Assembly: GCF_000149955.1 (NCBI RefSeq)
Contig: NC_030990.1
Span: forward strand, 744,001 to 808,000
Reading direction: 5' to 3'
Source of the DNA: Fusarium oxysporum f. sp. lycopersici 4287
Lineage: Eukaryota; Ascomycota; Sordariomycetes; Hypocreales; Nectriaceae
Length of the DNA: 64,000 bases
The position numbers and the translations under genes are program-made. Positions 33,694 through 46,600 of the stretch are shown here, in pieces; position 1 is the first letter of the stretch, and the number at the start of each line of letters is the position of its first letter. Under the pieces are notes generated by a model that was given only the letters and a program-made list of their open reading frames with translations, was not told the DNA's origin and made no database searches.

Positions 33694-35043
33694 CTAGATC
33701 TTCCTCAAAGATTTCTGCGTCAAGACCCTCCGTCTATCCATCTCCCTATTCGCAAACTCACTGCTCTTACTATCCGGCGCAATGCGCTCACCATGGGTCA
33801 CACTGCCAAAGCCAAAGTCAGGCTCACCACCAAGACTACCGAAAATATCTCCAATGTAGTTCTCTGCTCTGATGCCATCTTTGAATGTGGTATCCCAATC
33901 TTCAATAATGCCTTTGGCGATCTCAATGCCTGCGTTGAAGATATTTGCGATGGCGATTGAGAAGCCGTTTTGTTTGGCGGCGGTGAGATGATCTAGGTCG
34001 GTGTAGTCAGGAGGAGGGCGATCAAAGTTGGAACCTGCAAGGGTTAGCGAGATGATTGATAAGAGTTGTTGGACGGCTGACCTGTTCTGTAGATCATGAC
34101 TCTTGAGAAGTCGCAGATCTTTGCAATCGCTGCTCTGACGAGGACTTCCAAGATTGCATTATCCTCCTGAGCGCTCATGCAGTAGATGCCAGTCCCGTTC
34201 GTCCACACTTTTGTAGTATTCTCAAAGGACTCAGAGAGTCTACTACCAGAGTAGTATACGTCACTCGTAGCAGTGTCGCACTTGATGACAGATGGAGGTT
34301 GAGAGGCACTCTTATATGTCTCGCCCATTCGGCGGTAGAGTGCACGGTACTCCTCTGGGCCATTCGCATCTTCCAGCTGAGCCTTTGAAGCGAGTTTGTA
34401 TGCAGCATCTTGGAGTTGAGCGTTGAGTTCAAAGACTTCAGTGCCATAGGTGATAAAGGGCTGTTGGTAAGGCTGGTCACGGCCATATGAGATGTACCCA
34501 GTCGGCCAGTGTGGAGGAAGAGATCGTATATCAATCTCATATTGTAAAGCAACCTGGATTGAATAACGAGCGATGGCAACTGAACCAAGAGTACCGTACT
34601 TGGGACTAACGCCAGCTATACCGGCGACGAGGAAGTAGGTATGGCGAAAGTCGAACTTGGGTGAGAGCATGAGAGCCATGAGTGAAGCAGCGGAGTTAAT
34701 CTCTCCCTCGCCGATGGTGATATGGCAGATACTTCCATCTTCAGTGCAGGTGGCGCAGGGGAAGAGCATAGAGAGGCCAGGGGCGTGAATAATTTTGGAG
34801 GAGAGGTTGCCTAGATTTGAGTCGGGGAGGCGTTCGTGCCAGACTGCAGCTTCGGGGGACCACTATTGTGCAGTGTTAGAGAGGTGATGTGAGATAGGAG
34901 AGGGGGCTTACCATTGAGATGATCATGACCTTGGGAGCAAACACTTCATCGTCTCGGGTATTCATGGGACGAGGTAAAGCTGTTACTAGAGGCAAGAGGA
35001 GAAACTGAAGAAAGAATGAGAGTAAAGCTCCTGGTAGCTCCAT
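33694..35043 (-). CDS. Purine nucleoside permease (NUP family)
   Basis: Exons 35043-34912, 34862-34082 and 34034-33694 give 417 aa; introns are 49 and 47 bp and frame is kept throughout. An N-terminal signal peptide (LLSFFLQFLLLPLVTALP) precedes FAPKVMIISMWSPEAAVW, the standard start of the mature NUP domain. Other NUP landmarks are FLVAGIAGVSPKYGTLGSVA, the region around CDTATSDVYYSGSRL, and a CMSAQEDNA motif followed by a conserved RTGSNFDRPP across the last splice. The family resembles nucleoside phosphorylases in fold; members have been linked to purine nucleoside uptake, but the protein looks secreted or vesicular rather than polytopic. A model stopping at the second intron would lose about 113 residues. 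Confidence 0.88.
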
Positions 35044-37634
35044 GTTTGATAGTCTTGAGTTGTTTGAAGAAGCCACTCAAGATCGAGTGGGAAGTCGAGG
35101 AGCTTTATCTCTGAATCACATCCACACAATCTCAATATCATACCAAGACCAAGTTCAAGACCTTCAACACCGAACTCGTTTCACAGACCCAATTCTGTCA
35201 AAGGTCGTCATGTGGATTCAATGTCTTTGTGACTCCGAATAAAGATTCAGAGCCCAGAAGGAGAATGCCAACAGGTATCCAGCAACGGATGTCGCCCCCT
35301 CAAAGGCAAACTACAGCAACGAGCCATGTCGAGGCATTTTGGGATGAATCGGGAACAAATGGAGGACAACGACGGGATCTTTGATAGAGGAAGTTGCTTT
35401 GTTTGGAGCATCATGTCCGTTCGATAGGGGAGTCTCTCAGCTGAAGTTCTTATCTCGAAGGCGTTTATGGGGGTAAGTGTAGGGGTAATAGGAGATGCGT
35501 CTAGAAGCGCAACGAAGCAGAACAGGACAGGATACGACAACATGTGCTCAATGTTCGGAGGTCGAAGCGAAAGACAGCGCCATGTCTTTGATTCAAGCTT
35601 AACATCTAACGACTTGGCATGTCTCTACCGCTGACATGACCCTATATTCTCTATTGTATCACTTTGTGCAAACAGTCTCGATGGGGATGTTAAACAGGGT
35701 CGTGCAAATATCCCGGAGTCGATGTGAGTTCTTGTGGAACTAATACGTCTGGAAATGTTCATCTGGGAATGCATGTCTCGGCCGGCAGGGCGCTGAAGCG
35801 ATCGGGGAAGAGAGGGAGGTATTAATTGGATAGACGAGACGAGATTGGTTTGAAGTGAAGGATGCGGTATTCTATATTCTGGCTTTACAGGTGGAAAGCG
35901 ATAGGATGTCTTAACCACTAAACTGGATCGTCCTGCGTGGAATACAAATGTTACGAAAGAGAGTATTAGGAGTAGTCACGAGCATAAATTGACTTGTGCG
36001 CTTGTGTTGTTGATGGTTCTGGATAGACGGATGGATTGTGAGATGTGAGGCTGTAGGGACAAGACGACACGGTGAGATGGAGTTTAGTCTTGGTGTAGTG
36101 AGTCTGGGCTCATTGCACGTGGGGTTATGTCTGTACTTCTTGCTTTTTTTTGATGAAGATGGAGTTACTCTTGACGTTGTGCAGTTTGACTTTTTGGTTG
36201 TAACGGCGGGCTTGACTGTTATCAGCGGCTTCGATCGTCACCGTTTCATTGTGGCTAGCCATTCACCATTGACGAATGCCGTCTTATGTAACTGAAAGTC
36301 GAATTCAACTCGACTACAATAATTACTTCCGACTGTGCACAAAGAGAATCATGTAGCTCTGGGAACTTAGCCATCCAATAATATGCCTCTCTCCAACCTC
36401 CTATCGTAGCTCATCATCTCGGTTTATTTCTGGACCTCAATGTCTGGGCATCTTTTTGAGAATGGGGCCTCGGGTTATCAGATGCGCCCGGATCCGCGTA
36501 TCTGATCTGTTTTGATAACTGTAAATGTCATCGACTTGAGTCAATTATTCCAGTTTTTCTAGAATTGTTATGATACTCGCATCATCTGACTCGTTGGTAG
36601 ATCACTTGGAGAAAGCTTGGCAGAGGCCAAACTTCGCCTTTTTGTGTTGGCCTCAAGATACGACAGTAAAATATCTTGGCGTGATTTGTTTTTCGCCAAG
36701 AAAAACTGGGTTGCCTCTTTTATTACTCAGCTAGAGACCGACAAGGAAGGTCAAGACCCAGGGGCCGCGTGTAAGGTTTGGGGCTTTCAGCACTGTGCAT
36801 GATCTGCCTCATTCCTCGTTATTTCCTAGTGTTTCAATTCTTAATTCAACGACGTTTCTTAAAGTCTGTAGATCAGACAACTTCAACACCAAAGGCTGCT
36901 GTGATGACGACGACATGCACCCGCTAACCAAAAGCTTCTGTCTCTCTTAGCACAAACGACGTTGCAGCCAAGACGACCGCCAAGACACGATAGCAGCAGC
37001 ACCAAGCATTTTCAGGATTACCTAGCCCCCCCAAGAGTCTCGGCCCTTCCGAGATGATGGGCAGTGACAATATCAGTTCCCAGAGTTCCCCAACGACGGG
37101 GGCCGGGGAGCCCTCGGTCCTCTGTAAGGCGGACCAGTTACAGTGGGTTAGCGACGTGTCGCTGCTGATTGTTACTGGATATGGCGTATTTTGGTCAAGG
37201 CGGACCGCCCGGGACCCCCAGACAGAACTGACAGAGTTGCGCCGCCACAGAATAGAGATTGACCTGCCAAGCACCACTCACAATCAACTCTGCCCGGGTG
37301 AAGGTCATTTCCCGGTGGAGACGAGTCGTCCAGGTATGACGAGTTTCTCTTTAAGGTTCTTTATTTTCCTGCTGGACCTGGCTGGCTCTAACGTTTTCGG
37401 GGTAGAGTTTTGTAAAAGCCTCCCCCACGCTAGAGCTTGAGCATGATTTCAGTGCTTCCTCCACAATCAACGGTCCCCTTCGAACCATCTTCGATCCACC
37501 ACTGAATCTCTCTTCCTCTTTCTTCTATTTTGGTTTGTTTTCATTCAACCTCTTTCTGTGGCTCAGTGCCGTACCAGGGTTTCTGGATCAACGGTTGCTT
37601 CGCGCTCACAAACTTGTAACACAGACTTCCATTG
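35044..37634. other. Long intergenic region upstream of the Ca2+-ATPase and the nucleoside permease
   Basis: About 2.6 kb between two divergent genes. The best small frame is a 98-codon minus-strand ORF (35543-35247) whose first 17 residues resemble a signal peptide, but nothing else supports it. A plus-strand ORF at 37054-37440 may be leader sequence or chance. No RNA gene was recognised. Confidence 0.4.
37238..37245. promoter_or_regulatory. Possible calcineurin-dependent response element (Crz1 site)
   Basis: TGCGCCGC on the plus strand is GCGGCGCA on the minus, a match to the yeast CDRE consensus GNGGC(G/T)CA. It lies about 390 bp upstream of a PMC1-type Ca2+-ATPase, a classic Crz1 target class. 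An 8-mer this degenerate has a fair chance of random occurrence in the region. Confidence 0.25.
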
Positions 37635-40600
37635 ATGGACGACATCACGAGTGTTCCTGATTCACGCTATGGCGGCTCTGGCGAAGGGTCCAACTCTAAC
37701 TCCAACTTTGACGCTGGTAGTCACGACCAGTCGAAGATTGATAACACGATGAATCCTCAACCCGAGCCTCACGACGTCGACCCTCCCTTCGATTTGCACG
37801 ACGACGAACATGTCCAGGGCAACAACTTTGCTTTTACCCCGTCTCAGCTACATCGACTCCTGACCGCCAAGAATATCTCCGCTCTGCGCGCGTTTGGAGG
37901 CTTGTTGGGTTTAGCCGCTGGTCTTCGAACCGATATCTCAGCAGGACTAAGCGCTGACGAAACAACATTGGACGGTACCGTCACTTTGGATGAAGCTGTA
38001 GCCTCTGGTAGCCTTGAACGACCGCCAGTTCTCTCTGCAGCATCCCCTCCACCGTCGCCGCCGCTCCTCCACAACGGGTTGTTCGAACATCGCGATAACC
38101 ACTTTGTCGATCGAAAACGAGTATTTGGGGATAACCGCCTTCCCCAAATAGCACAAAAATCTTTCTTCAGACTATTGTGGATAGCATTCAATGATAAGCT
38201 TATCATTTTGTTAACCATTTCTGCGTCCATCTCACTCGCTATTGGTATCTACCAGTCTGTCGACAAGTCGATAGGCGCATCGCGTGTCGAGTGGGTAGAT
38301 GGTGTGACAATCGTCGTTGCGATCCTCGTCATCATCATCGCAAGCGCAGCGACCGATTGGCAGAAGAATTACAAGTTTAAGAAGGTCAATGAACGAAAGC
38401 AACAAAGGGACGTAACAGTGATGCGCTCGGGGAAACTCCAGCGCATCCCCGTTCAAGATGTCGTCGTTGGTGATCTTTTACACCTCGAGGCTGGAGATGT
38501 TGTTGCCGTGGACGGTGTTCTTGTGCAAGCTTCGAGTCTGCAGATGAACGAGTCTTCCATCTCTGGAGAGGCTGATCTTGTACACAAGACCGTACCGAGG
38601 CCAAACCATTCAGCTACATCCCGAATTGACCCCTTCATTCTCAGTGGAACCACTGTCGCGCGCGGAGTTGGTTACTATCTCGTTACTGCTGTTGGTGTCA
38701 ACTCGACCTATGGCCGTATCCTCATGTCGTTGAGAGACGACGTCAAGGAGACACCACTCCAGGCGAAGCTTGGCCGTCTTGGCAAGCAACTTATTGTTAT
38801 CGGTGCCATTGCAGGTTCCATCTTTTTTCTTGTGCTCTTCATCCGCTTCATGGTCACTCTCCACACCGTTACTGGTGGGCCTTCTCAGAAGGCAGAAGAC
38901 TTTTTACACATTCTGATTCTGGCCGTCACGGTCGTCGTCATCACTGTTCCAGAAGGCCTGGCGCTCAATGTGACCGTTGCACTGGCCTTTGCCACGAAGC
39001 GTATGCTCCGAGATAACAACTTGGTGCGATTGATTCGATCGTGTGAGATTATGGGAAACGCGACAACAGTTTGCTCCGACAAAACTGGTACCCTGACACA
39101 GAACAAGATGACTGTCGTGGCTGGACGTGTTGGCTTGGAGTCTTACTTTGACGACACCGACCTGGTTGTTCCGGATCCCGACTCGTCCATGTCGCGTGCC
39201 TCGACTATCAAGTACGACAGTTCAATAGACATGGCAAAGTCACTCTCTCCAGAATGTCGGAGGTTGATCAAGGACAGCATCGCTCTCAACTCCACGGCCT
39301 TTGAGAATGACGACTCGGGCACCACTACTTTTATGGGCTCAAGCACTGAGACTGCTCTGCTGCACTTCAGTCGTCAACATCTCGGTATGAACAACTTGGC
39401 CGAAGAGAGGGCCAACTGTCCCATTGTTGCGATCCTCCCGTTCGACTCTTCCCGAAAATGGATGGCAGTTTTGGTCAAGATTAATGAGGATCGCTACCGA
39501 CTTCTCGTCAAGGGAGCAGCGGAAGTTGTGTTTGAATATTGTGCTTTTGTTGTTTTGGACCCAACATTCAGAGTACCAATTGCACGACTCTCGGAAAATG
39601 ACCGTGCAAGCTATCGTAACACAATTGAAGACTACGCCAACAGGATGCTCCGACCTGTCGCCATTGCATACCGAGACTTTAGCGCGCAGGACATCTTTGA
39701 TGGCCCAGACGACGACCCCGATAACATTAACCTAGAATGGTTGGCCTCTGGCATGATCTTCATTGGTGCCTTTGGCATTCGTGACCCATTGCGGCCCGAA
39801 GTTGTGGAATCAGTCCGCCAATGTCAGGCTGCGGGAGTGTTCGTTCGCATGGTTACAGGTGACAACTTCTTGACCGCCAAGGCCATTGCAACAGAATGTG
39901 GTATCTACACAGCTGGTGGCATTGCCATGGATGGACCAACATTCAGAGACTTGACACCTGAGCAGCTTGATGCTGTTATTCCAAGACTGCAAGTCTTGGC
40001 TCGTTCAAGCCCTGAGGATAAGCTGCTTCTTGTAACACACCTGAAGCGCATGAATGAGACGGTAGCTGTTACCGGTGATGGTACGAATGACGGTCTGGCA
40101 TTGAAGGCGGCGGACGTCGGGTTTGCTATGGGTATCCAGGGTACCGAAGTTGCCAAGGAGGCTGCATCCATCATTCTTCTTGACGACAACTTTGCTTCTA
40201 TTGTCAAGGCTTTGGCTTGGGGTCGAACTGTGAATGACTCCGTCAAGAAGTTTTGCCAGGTAAGGTTATTGATCATTATGGCCAGGTTCTTTGCTAACCA
40301 AACGATAGTTCCAATTCACTATCAACATCACCGCAGGTATCATCACCGTCGTTTCCGAGCTTGTTGGCGACGCTGTTTTCACCGTCGTTCAATTGCTTTG
40401 GATCAACTTGATCATGGATATCTTTGCCTCTCTTGGTTATGCTACTGATCACCCCTCGCCCGACTTCCTCAAGCGAAAGCCCGAACCCCGCAATGCTTCT
40501 ATCATTTCCATCACTATGTGGAAGATGATCATTTGCCAAGCCATCTACCAGTTGATAGTCGTGTTTGTTGTTCACTACGCTGGATGGGATCTCTTCAACC

Positions 40601-41517
40601 CCGACACTGAATTCGAGATTGAGAAGCTCCAGACATTGGTGCTCAACATCTACGTCTGGATGCAGTTCTTTAATCAACACAACTGTCGTCGCGTGGATAA
40701 CAAGCTGGATATTTGGTATCAAGGATTTCTGCGTAACCCTTGGTTCATCGGTGTGCAGCTTATCACTATCGCTGGCCAGTTCGTCATCGTCTTCAAGGGA
40801 GGCGAAGCATTTGACACAACACCCCTTACAGGTGCCCAATGGGGATGGAGCTTGCTCTTCGGCGTCATGTCAATTCCACTGGGAGCTTTGATTCGACAGA
40901 TTCCTGATAGCCTGGTCCAAAGCCTTTTCAACTTGATCTCAGACTGTTGGCTTGCAATTTGGCGACCAACTCGCGCGCTCCTGTCAAAGGTCTTTAGCTG
41001 CTTCAAGCGGAAGAAGGCCGATGACAAGGAAGCCCAACAACCAGAGCAAGAAATGGGTCCTGTTGAGAACATCCTTCACATGATGCACTTGACCCATGAG
41101 CCCGATGAGGACGAGACGCCCATGACGCAAGAACAGCGTGAAGCAATGGAGCGATCAGACCAAACACGAATGCTGAAAGAGAAGGAAAAGAAGAAGCGAG
41201 ATATCGACTTGCACGGCCTCGTGGAAGCCGCCAAGCTAGGAAGAGAGCACAAGGGTGCCATTTTGGAGATTCACCCCAAGACACTCAAAGACGACCCAAT
41301 TCTAAGGACCAGTAGTGGTAAAAACAGTACGCTGCCACCAAGTCAAGACGCCGAATTTATGAAATTCGTCGCCATAAACACGCGACGGCCTCGACAGCCG
41401 AGACGAACAAATCCTCGAGATCCGGCACGACCGGCTCAACGACGACAGCAAGAGCAGAGGAGTTCTTGGAGACATCATGTTTCCTGGGAGGGACTACTAA
41501 GATCCAAGAGACGATAA
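37635..41517 (+). CDS. PMC1: P-type Ca2+-transporting ATPase, PMC1/PMCA type
   Basis: Exons 37635-40259 and 40309-41517 give 1277 aa; the 49-bp intron keeps frame. P2B motifs in order: a long cytosolic N-terminus, TM1-2 region (LIILLTISASISLAIGIY), the actuator loop with SSISGEAD in place of the usual TGES, TM4 VPEGLALNV (Ca2+-binding), the phosphorylation site CSDKTGTLTQNKM (Asp about 482), MVTGDN, and the hinge VAVTGDGTNDG (about 815). TM5-10 follow, including LLWINLIMD. The roughly 280-residue cytosolic tail contains a basic, charged stretch where PMCA-type pumps carry autoinhibitory segments. The pump moves cytosolic Ca2+ into the vacuole or out of the cell using ATP. Start is the ATG at 37635. 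The last 40 residues are Arg/Pro-rich and look less conserved than the rest. Confidence 0.93.
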
Positions 41518-41799
41518 TGAGCACGTTTGTGCGTTCATACAAATGATGTTTTTAAGAGGAGGGTATATAGTAGACAGGTGTGAAGGAAAGACCTGTGTTC
41601 TTGTAAATGACAGATTACGACGTTATGACAGATAAAGGGATTCAAGATACCAATATACAGGTCGCTTTACTAGGCCATAATAACAACGCTTCCATCCCAA
41701 ATTTTGCAATATCCAATCCAAAAGCCTTAATAGTGATCCAATCCTTCCTGTCATGCGTGTGTGTCCATCTCGTTAAATCATAAAACTTTTATCGTGTGC

Positions 41800-43212
41800 T
41801 CATCCTGTTTTGATGATGGCTTCCTCAATCGCACTTCCAATCTCGGACCTCGGTATTCCCGGTCCCCGCATCAAACAGAGAGATCTCGTAGCGAGCGACT
41901 TTATAAGAGCAGGTATACTCACCCGCACTGTAACAGGACCAGATTTTGGCTCTGTGGGAAATGAGAAACAATTGACGAAGCTCCAGCTCTCGGGTTGTTT
42001 CGGTACAGTGTGCCCAACATTCGGCATCGGCGAGTTGTTCAGATTGAGTTCCATAGTTTCAGCATCGACAACCCTGGCACCGAGTGCGAGGAGCTGCTTC
42101 TCAACTCCAACAATGCTGAAGAATCGTGTGAAATGGTCGATGCGCGTTCCAGCCGGTCGCGTAGGCCACGGCCATTCTATATCCTCCACCGTAGAAGGGT
42201 TGAGCTCCGCGCGAGAATAAACATACTGTCCATATCGTCCGTACGGTAGATCGATCACGCGATACATCTCATGTCGACCTGGGCCAATAAGCCAGCGTAG
42301 CCGTGTGAGCATCTCGTCTTTTGCACGGCCTTTGAGGGTGTTGCAGAAGAGGCGCGATTCACAGGCTGACATTGCGTAGGGCGGCGGTGAGTTTACGAGG
42401 AGGTGGCATGCTATCGTTAGTATATCGCAGGCGAGGCGGAATGAGAATGCTGAGTGTTGTGTGGATGAGGGGACGGCGAGATCGCCGGGTGATGCAGGGG
42501 TTGTGCCGAGCCAGCCGTTGCCGAAGATCTGAGGCGAGAGTGAGAATGTTGGTAGGTTGAAGGATTTGGCCATTGGTGGTTGCTGAGAGTTGAAGTATGG
42601 CGGCGTTGATAGTGAAGCTGGTGCTGAAGTCGATAAAGATGGCGGAGTTGGCGTAGAAACTGAAGTCATGACCGTTGACGTAGGCGGTGTCAGCGCCTGG
42701 ACCTGAGTCTTTCTCACAGCAACAGCCATCGAACCCGAAGAATCCTCCGTCGTTTCACTCTGCTCACTCTCTGGCGATCCAGAACCTCCACGCTTCCTAT
42801 CCTCCCCCTCCCTCGGCAACAGCACAAGATCCTCCTCCGGCCCAACAACCTCATGCGCCAGCTCCAGAATCCTCTCCATACTTCTCCTCAAACTACCAAC
42901 AAGACTCGGCTGGGCTCTGACTACAGCTTCAGTGGTGAGCATCTCGTCAACGAAGGACATGAAGACGGAGCTCATCTCTTCGATTACCTGCTCGAGACGA
43001 CGCACGCGCTGGGCCTGTGCTGCTTCGGCGGCTTGGCGACGGCGGCGGAAGATGTTTTGGGCTTCGCGGTTACGTTCGCGACGGGCCTGAGGGATGTAAG
43101 TGAGGTTCAATGGGGAGAGGGAGGGAGGATGGACCTTGAGTGCTGCATCGTCGTTATCTTGGGTGTTTGAAGATAAGCGACTTCTGCGCTTGGGAGGTGA
43201 TTGCGCAGTCAT
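41800..43212 (-). CDS. bZIP transcription factor
   Basis: Single exon, 470 aa. The basic region RRERNREAQNIFRRRRQ (about residues 44-60) has the N-x2-A-Q-x2-F-R pattern of fungal bZIP proteins related to the Yap/AP-1-like group. A leucine-zipper-like heptad segment follows (RVRRLEQVIEEMSSVF). A Ser/Thr/Pro-rich middle (about 150-240) leads to a C-terminal half with ACESRLFCNTLKG and RFFSIVGVEKQLLALG, resembling the DUF3425-type region often paired with fungal bZIPs. A nuclear regulator is likely; targets are unknown. It is convergent with the Ca2+-ATPase (282 bp apart). Confidence 0.78.
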   Translation of the reverse strand: MTAQSPPKRRSRLSSNTQDNDDAALKVHPPSLSPLNLTYIPQARRERNREAQNIFRRRRQAAEAAQAQRVRRLEQVIEEMSSVFMSFVDEMLTTEAVVRAQPSLVGSLRRSMERILELAHEVVGPEEDLVLLPREGEDRKRGGSGSPESEQSETTEDSSGSMAVAVRKTQVQALTPPTSTVMTSVSTPTPPSLSTSAPASLSTPPYFNSQQPPMAKSFNLPTFSLSPQIFGNGWLGTTPASPGDLAVPSSTQHSAFSFRLACDILTIACHLLVNSPPPYAMSACESRLFCNTLKGRAKDEMLTRLRWLIGPGRHEMYRVIDLPYGRYGQYVYSRAELNPSTVEDIEWPWPTRPAGTRIDHFTRFFSIVGVEKQLLALGARVVDAETMELNLNNSPMPNVGHTVPKQPESWSFVNCFSFPTEPKSGPVTVRVSIPALIKSLATRSLCLMRGPGIPRSEIGSAIEEAIIKTG

Positions 43213-43664
43213 TGTATAAGTGGATGAGTATTAATATGAGGATGAGTGAGAGACAGAGAAGAGGCGAGTGAAACAACGTCAGCCCTGCGGCTTTACGAGA
43301 GACTGTCTAGGGGATCGAAACTAGCTTGCGACGCGAGTAGATTGACTGTAAATAAAGAATATGGTAAATGGGCTGACACGTGAATGAAGAGTATTTTGTG
43401 TTTCAAGGTGGCGATGAGATGAAATGGGGACGACGTTGGAATCTTCGGGACGTTTTGGGGTCGCACTTCTATCCCTGTGACCCCTTTGGGTTTAGTGGCT
43501 TATTAATCAAGCGGCGATCAATCAACATTCGAGGCTGACTTTAATGGGCCCACATTAACTTTAAATCGTGGGGGAGGCTGAATCTGATCTCAACTCAACT
43601 CCACTGCCTCAACATCAATATTAAGAAGAATTATATATATACAGTATCCAAATGCCCCTGAACA
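43213..43664. other. Intergenic region upstream of the bZIP gene
   Basis: 452 bp holding the bZIP promoter and the ABC transporter 3' end. No further gene is seen. Confidence 0.5.
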
Positions 43665-46600
43665 TCAATTAGACTCCTTACCACCCCCCCCTCCTCCCCA
43701 TGTTAAATCCCCAACCACTCGCGCAAAAGCACCTTTGGCTTGCAGCAAATCATGATACGTTCCCTCCTCAACCTTGGCACCATCCTCTAGGACAACAATC
43801 CGATCCGCGATTGCCATCATCTCCTTGCTATGCGTCACCACCACAATTGCCATATCTCGCCTTGACTTCTTCGCAATCTTTTGCATCGTGTGTCGAATCA
43901 TTTCCGCGCTCTCTGCATCTAATGCACTAGTAGGCTCGTCCAGCACAAGAAGTCGAGGCTTGCGTACAAGTGCCCGCGCGATGCTGAGACGTTGCGCCTG
44001 GCCACCTGAAAGGGCTTGACCTCCGTCGCCGACTCGAGTGTTGTATCCATCAGGAAGAGTTGTGATGAACTCGTGGATACCGGCCGCTTTCGCAGCAGCT
44101 AGAATGCTAGGAAACTGACGGAGGTGCGATACTTCACCCAAGCCGTACACGATGTTCTCTGCAATGGTAGCTGGGAAAAGGAACGGCGTTTGTGGCAAAT
44201 ATGCCATCATTGATCGAAGATGCTCCATATCGACGTGCGCATGGGAATACTCATTGAAGCTGAGTGGTGGTCTTGTACTAAGGATCTCAAGTTTGGTGGG
44301 AGCATAAAGACCCAGCATCAGCGAGATCACCGTCGACTTGCCACATCCTGACCGACCAACAATCGCCAAAAAGTCTCCAGCATCCACCTCGAATGACACT
44401 CCTCGCAAGACTGGTCTCTCCGAGCTTAACTTATATGAGAACTCGAGATTGTCAAGTCGAACTGGGAGCGGTGTTTGGAGCTTGTAGTATCCGTGAGGCT
44501 CGCTTTTGGGTATCAGAGGCATATTGGCGTACCCCAATATCTGTGCGGCGGTTGACTGGGCCATTGTGACTTGTGGTATCGTACTAAGAATACTCGTCGC
44601 TGTGCCCATGCTGAACAGAAGCAGATTCACTACTGCCACCACTGCCGTTGCTGTAATCGCTCTCTCCGAAGCCAGAAGCACAGTTCCATAGTAGAACACA
44701 AGTGCTGTAAGGGGGTAATTGACTGACTGGTATAGACCATACAGTGTACTTGTGTGCCCTGCCCTCTTCTGTCCCAGGCCCAGGGTGTGCCTCACTGCTT
44801 TCATATACTTCGCACCCATGTATCTTTCTAGAGTGAGAGCTCGAACGACTCGGATGTTGAGGAAGATCTCAGTCAAAGTTGCACTCGCATCTTCGGCCCC
44901 CTTGTTGCAGCGCGCCTCCCACTTCCCACTAATAATGGTATAGCCTTTGACTGCGCCCATAACGACAGGCAGCGGTGCGAGGGTGACGAGCGTGAGTTTC
45001 CAGGAGATGACAAGCGCCCAAGCAACAGCAGCAATGATCATGACAGTGACAGTGATGATGATGGGCAAGAATCTGCCAACAATGTTGCGCATCTCTTCGG
45101 CATTTCGGTCAAGACACTCGTTGATACGACCAGGAGAGTTGCGCGATCGATCGAACCATGCTCTTGGTTGTCGGAGGATTCGTTTCAGGGCTTCGACTCG
45201 GATGGTGTTGATCCAGGCTTGTCCCACCATTTCAAGAAGATATCGACCACCGCCAGTGCAAACACCATCCATGATCGCGATGACAATGAGATAGATAGCC
45301 CATCTCTTGCCCTCTGCTAGCATGTCACCTTGTGACCACATCGCGCCCAGGAGTTGCGCGAAGCAATACGCAAATGCAGGAATAGAGCCCGCTCCAACCA
45401 GGCAGGTCAGTACTCCGAAGACAAGAAGAACCCTATGCCCACGCCCCAACGCTGGCCAGACTGTCCTCAATATTGAAGCCAGAGCCATTGGTGGAGGGTG
45501 ATCCTTCGTCTCGCTGTCTTTGTCATCCACCTTGTCTGACTGAAGCTTGTCGCGATACTTGGTTTGTCTGAGTCTCGTAATGCTCTTGGGACGCTCTGCC
45601 CCACCAAATACGTACTCTGGCTCTTCGAGTGAGACCAGTGTGCATGACGTTTCCATGCCATCCAGACTGCTGTGGGATCTCAGTGCACTGTCGTGCTTCT
45701 CGTCGTAGAAACTAGCCATCGGATGGTTGTCGGCCGCGGACTTTGATCGTGCAGGTTCAGGTTCGGGTATGGCTACAGTGAGGGGTTGCATCTCCCAAGC
45801 TCGAGCTGTCCGCATGCGAAAAGCGGCTGCTGTGTTTGTACCTAAAGTCAATCGTGTAGAGGCGCTTGTAGGTGCTGGACTGAAAGACTCCAATCCTCCA
45901 ACGACTATTTGTGAGAGCCGTGAAGCTCTGCCAGGAAGGGGGAATATAGGAGAAAGGGGTGAAAGAGGAGAGTTTGGAGACTTGATGGTGATATCTATCG
46001 GCGTGTCTGGTTTCTCTGATACGGTAGATACAAGAGTGGCGAATGTACCACCAATCTGCATATCCAGATCCTTTTTGAAACCTTCTTGAACAAGGGATGC
46101 ATTGTCCATCACGTAGACGAAGTCATTGGCGTCGATTTGCGCGATGTCATGTGTGATGATGATGGTTGTTTTGCCCCGTCGCCAAGCCCTGATCGCATCC
46201 ATGATGAGCACGCGGCTAACTTGGTCAAGGCCACTTGTGATCTCATCCAGGATGAGCACTGGAGGGTCTCGAAGTCGAGCTCTGGCAAGCGCTAATCTCT
46301 GCTTCTGTCCGCCGCTCAAGTTGTATCCATCAGCGCCGACATTGGTATCTAGACCTTCAGGAAGTCCTGCAATCGTCGACTGAAGCAATGCTGCATCACA
46401 AGCTCGCATCACCTCAGCCCGCGTTGCTCTTGCAGGGTCGTGGTGGCCGAATGCTACATTTTTGAAGAAACTTTCGTTGAACAGGATGCTGGATTGTTGG
46501 ATCAAGGTAATGTTCTCACGGACCCAATATCTGTCGAGAACCTGTAAGGGTTTGTTGTCGACATATACCTCTCCACTCGAGGGCTCGTAAAAGCCGACAA

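Noticed and set aside
35247..35543. 98-codon minus-strand ORF with a signal-peptide-like start
   Set aside because: Only the first 17 residues look meaningful. No conserved Cys pattern, intron or neighbour context supports a small secreted protein.
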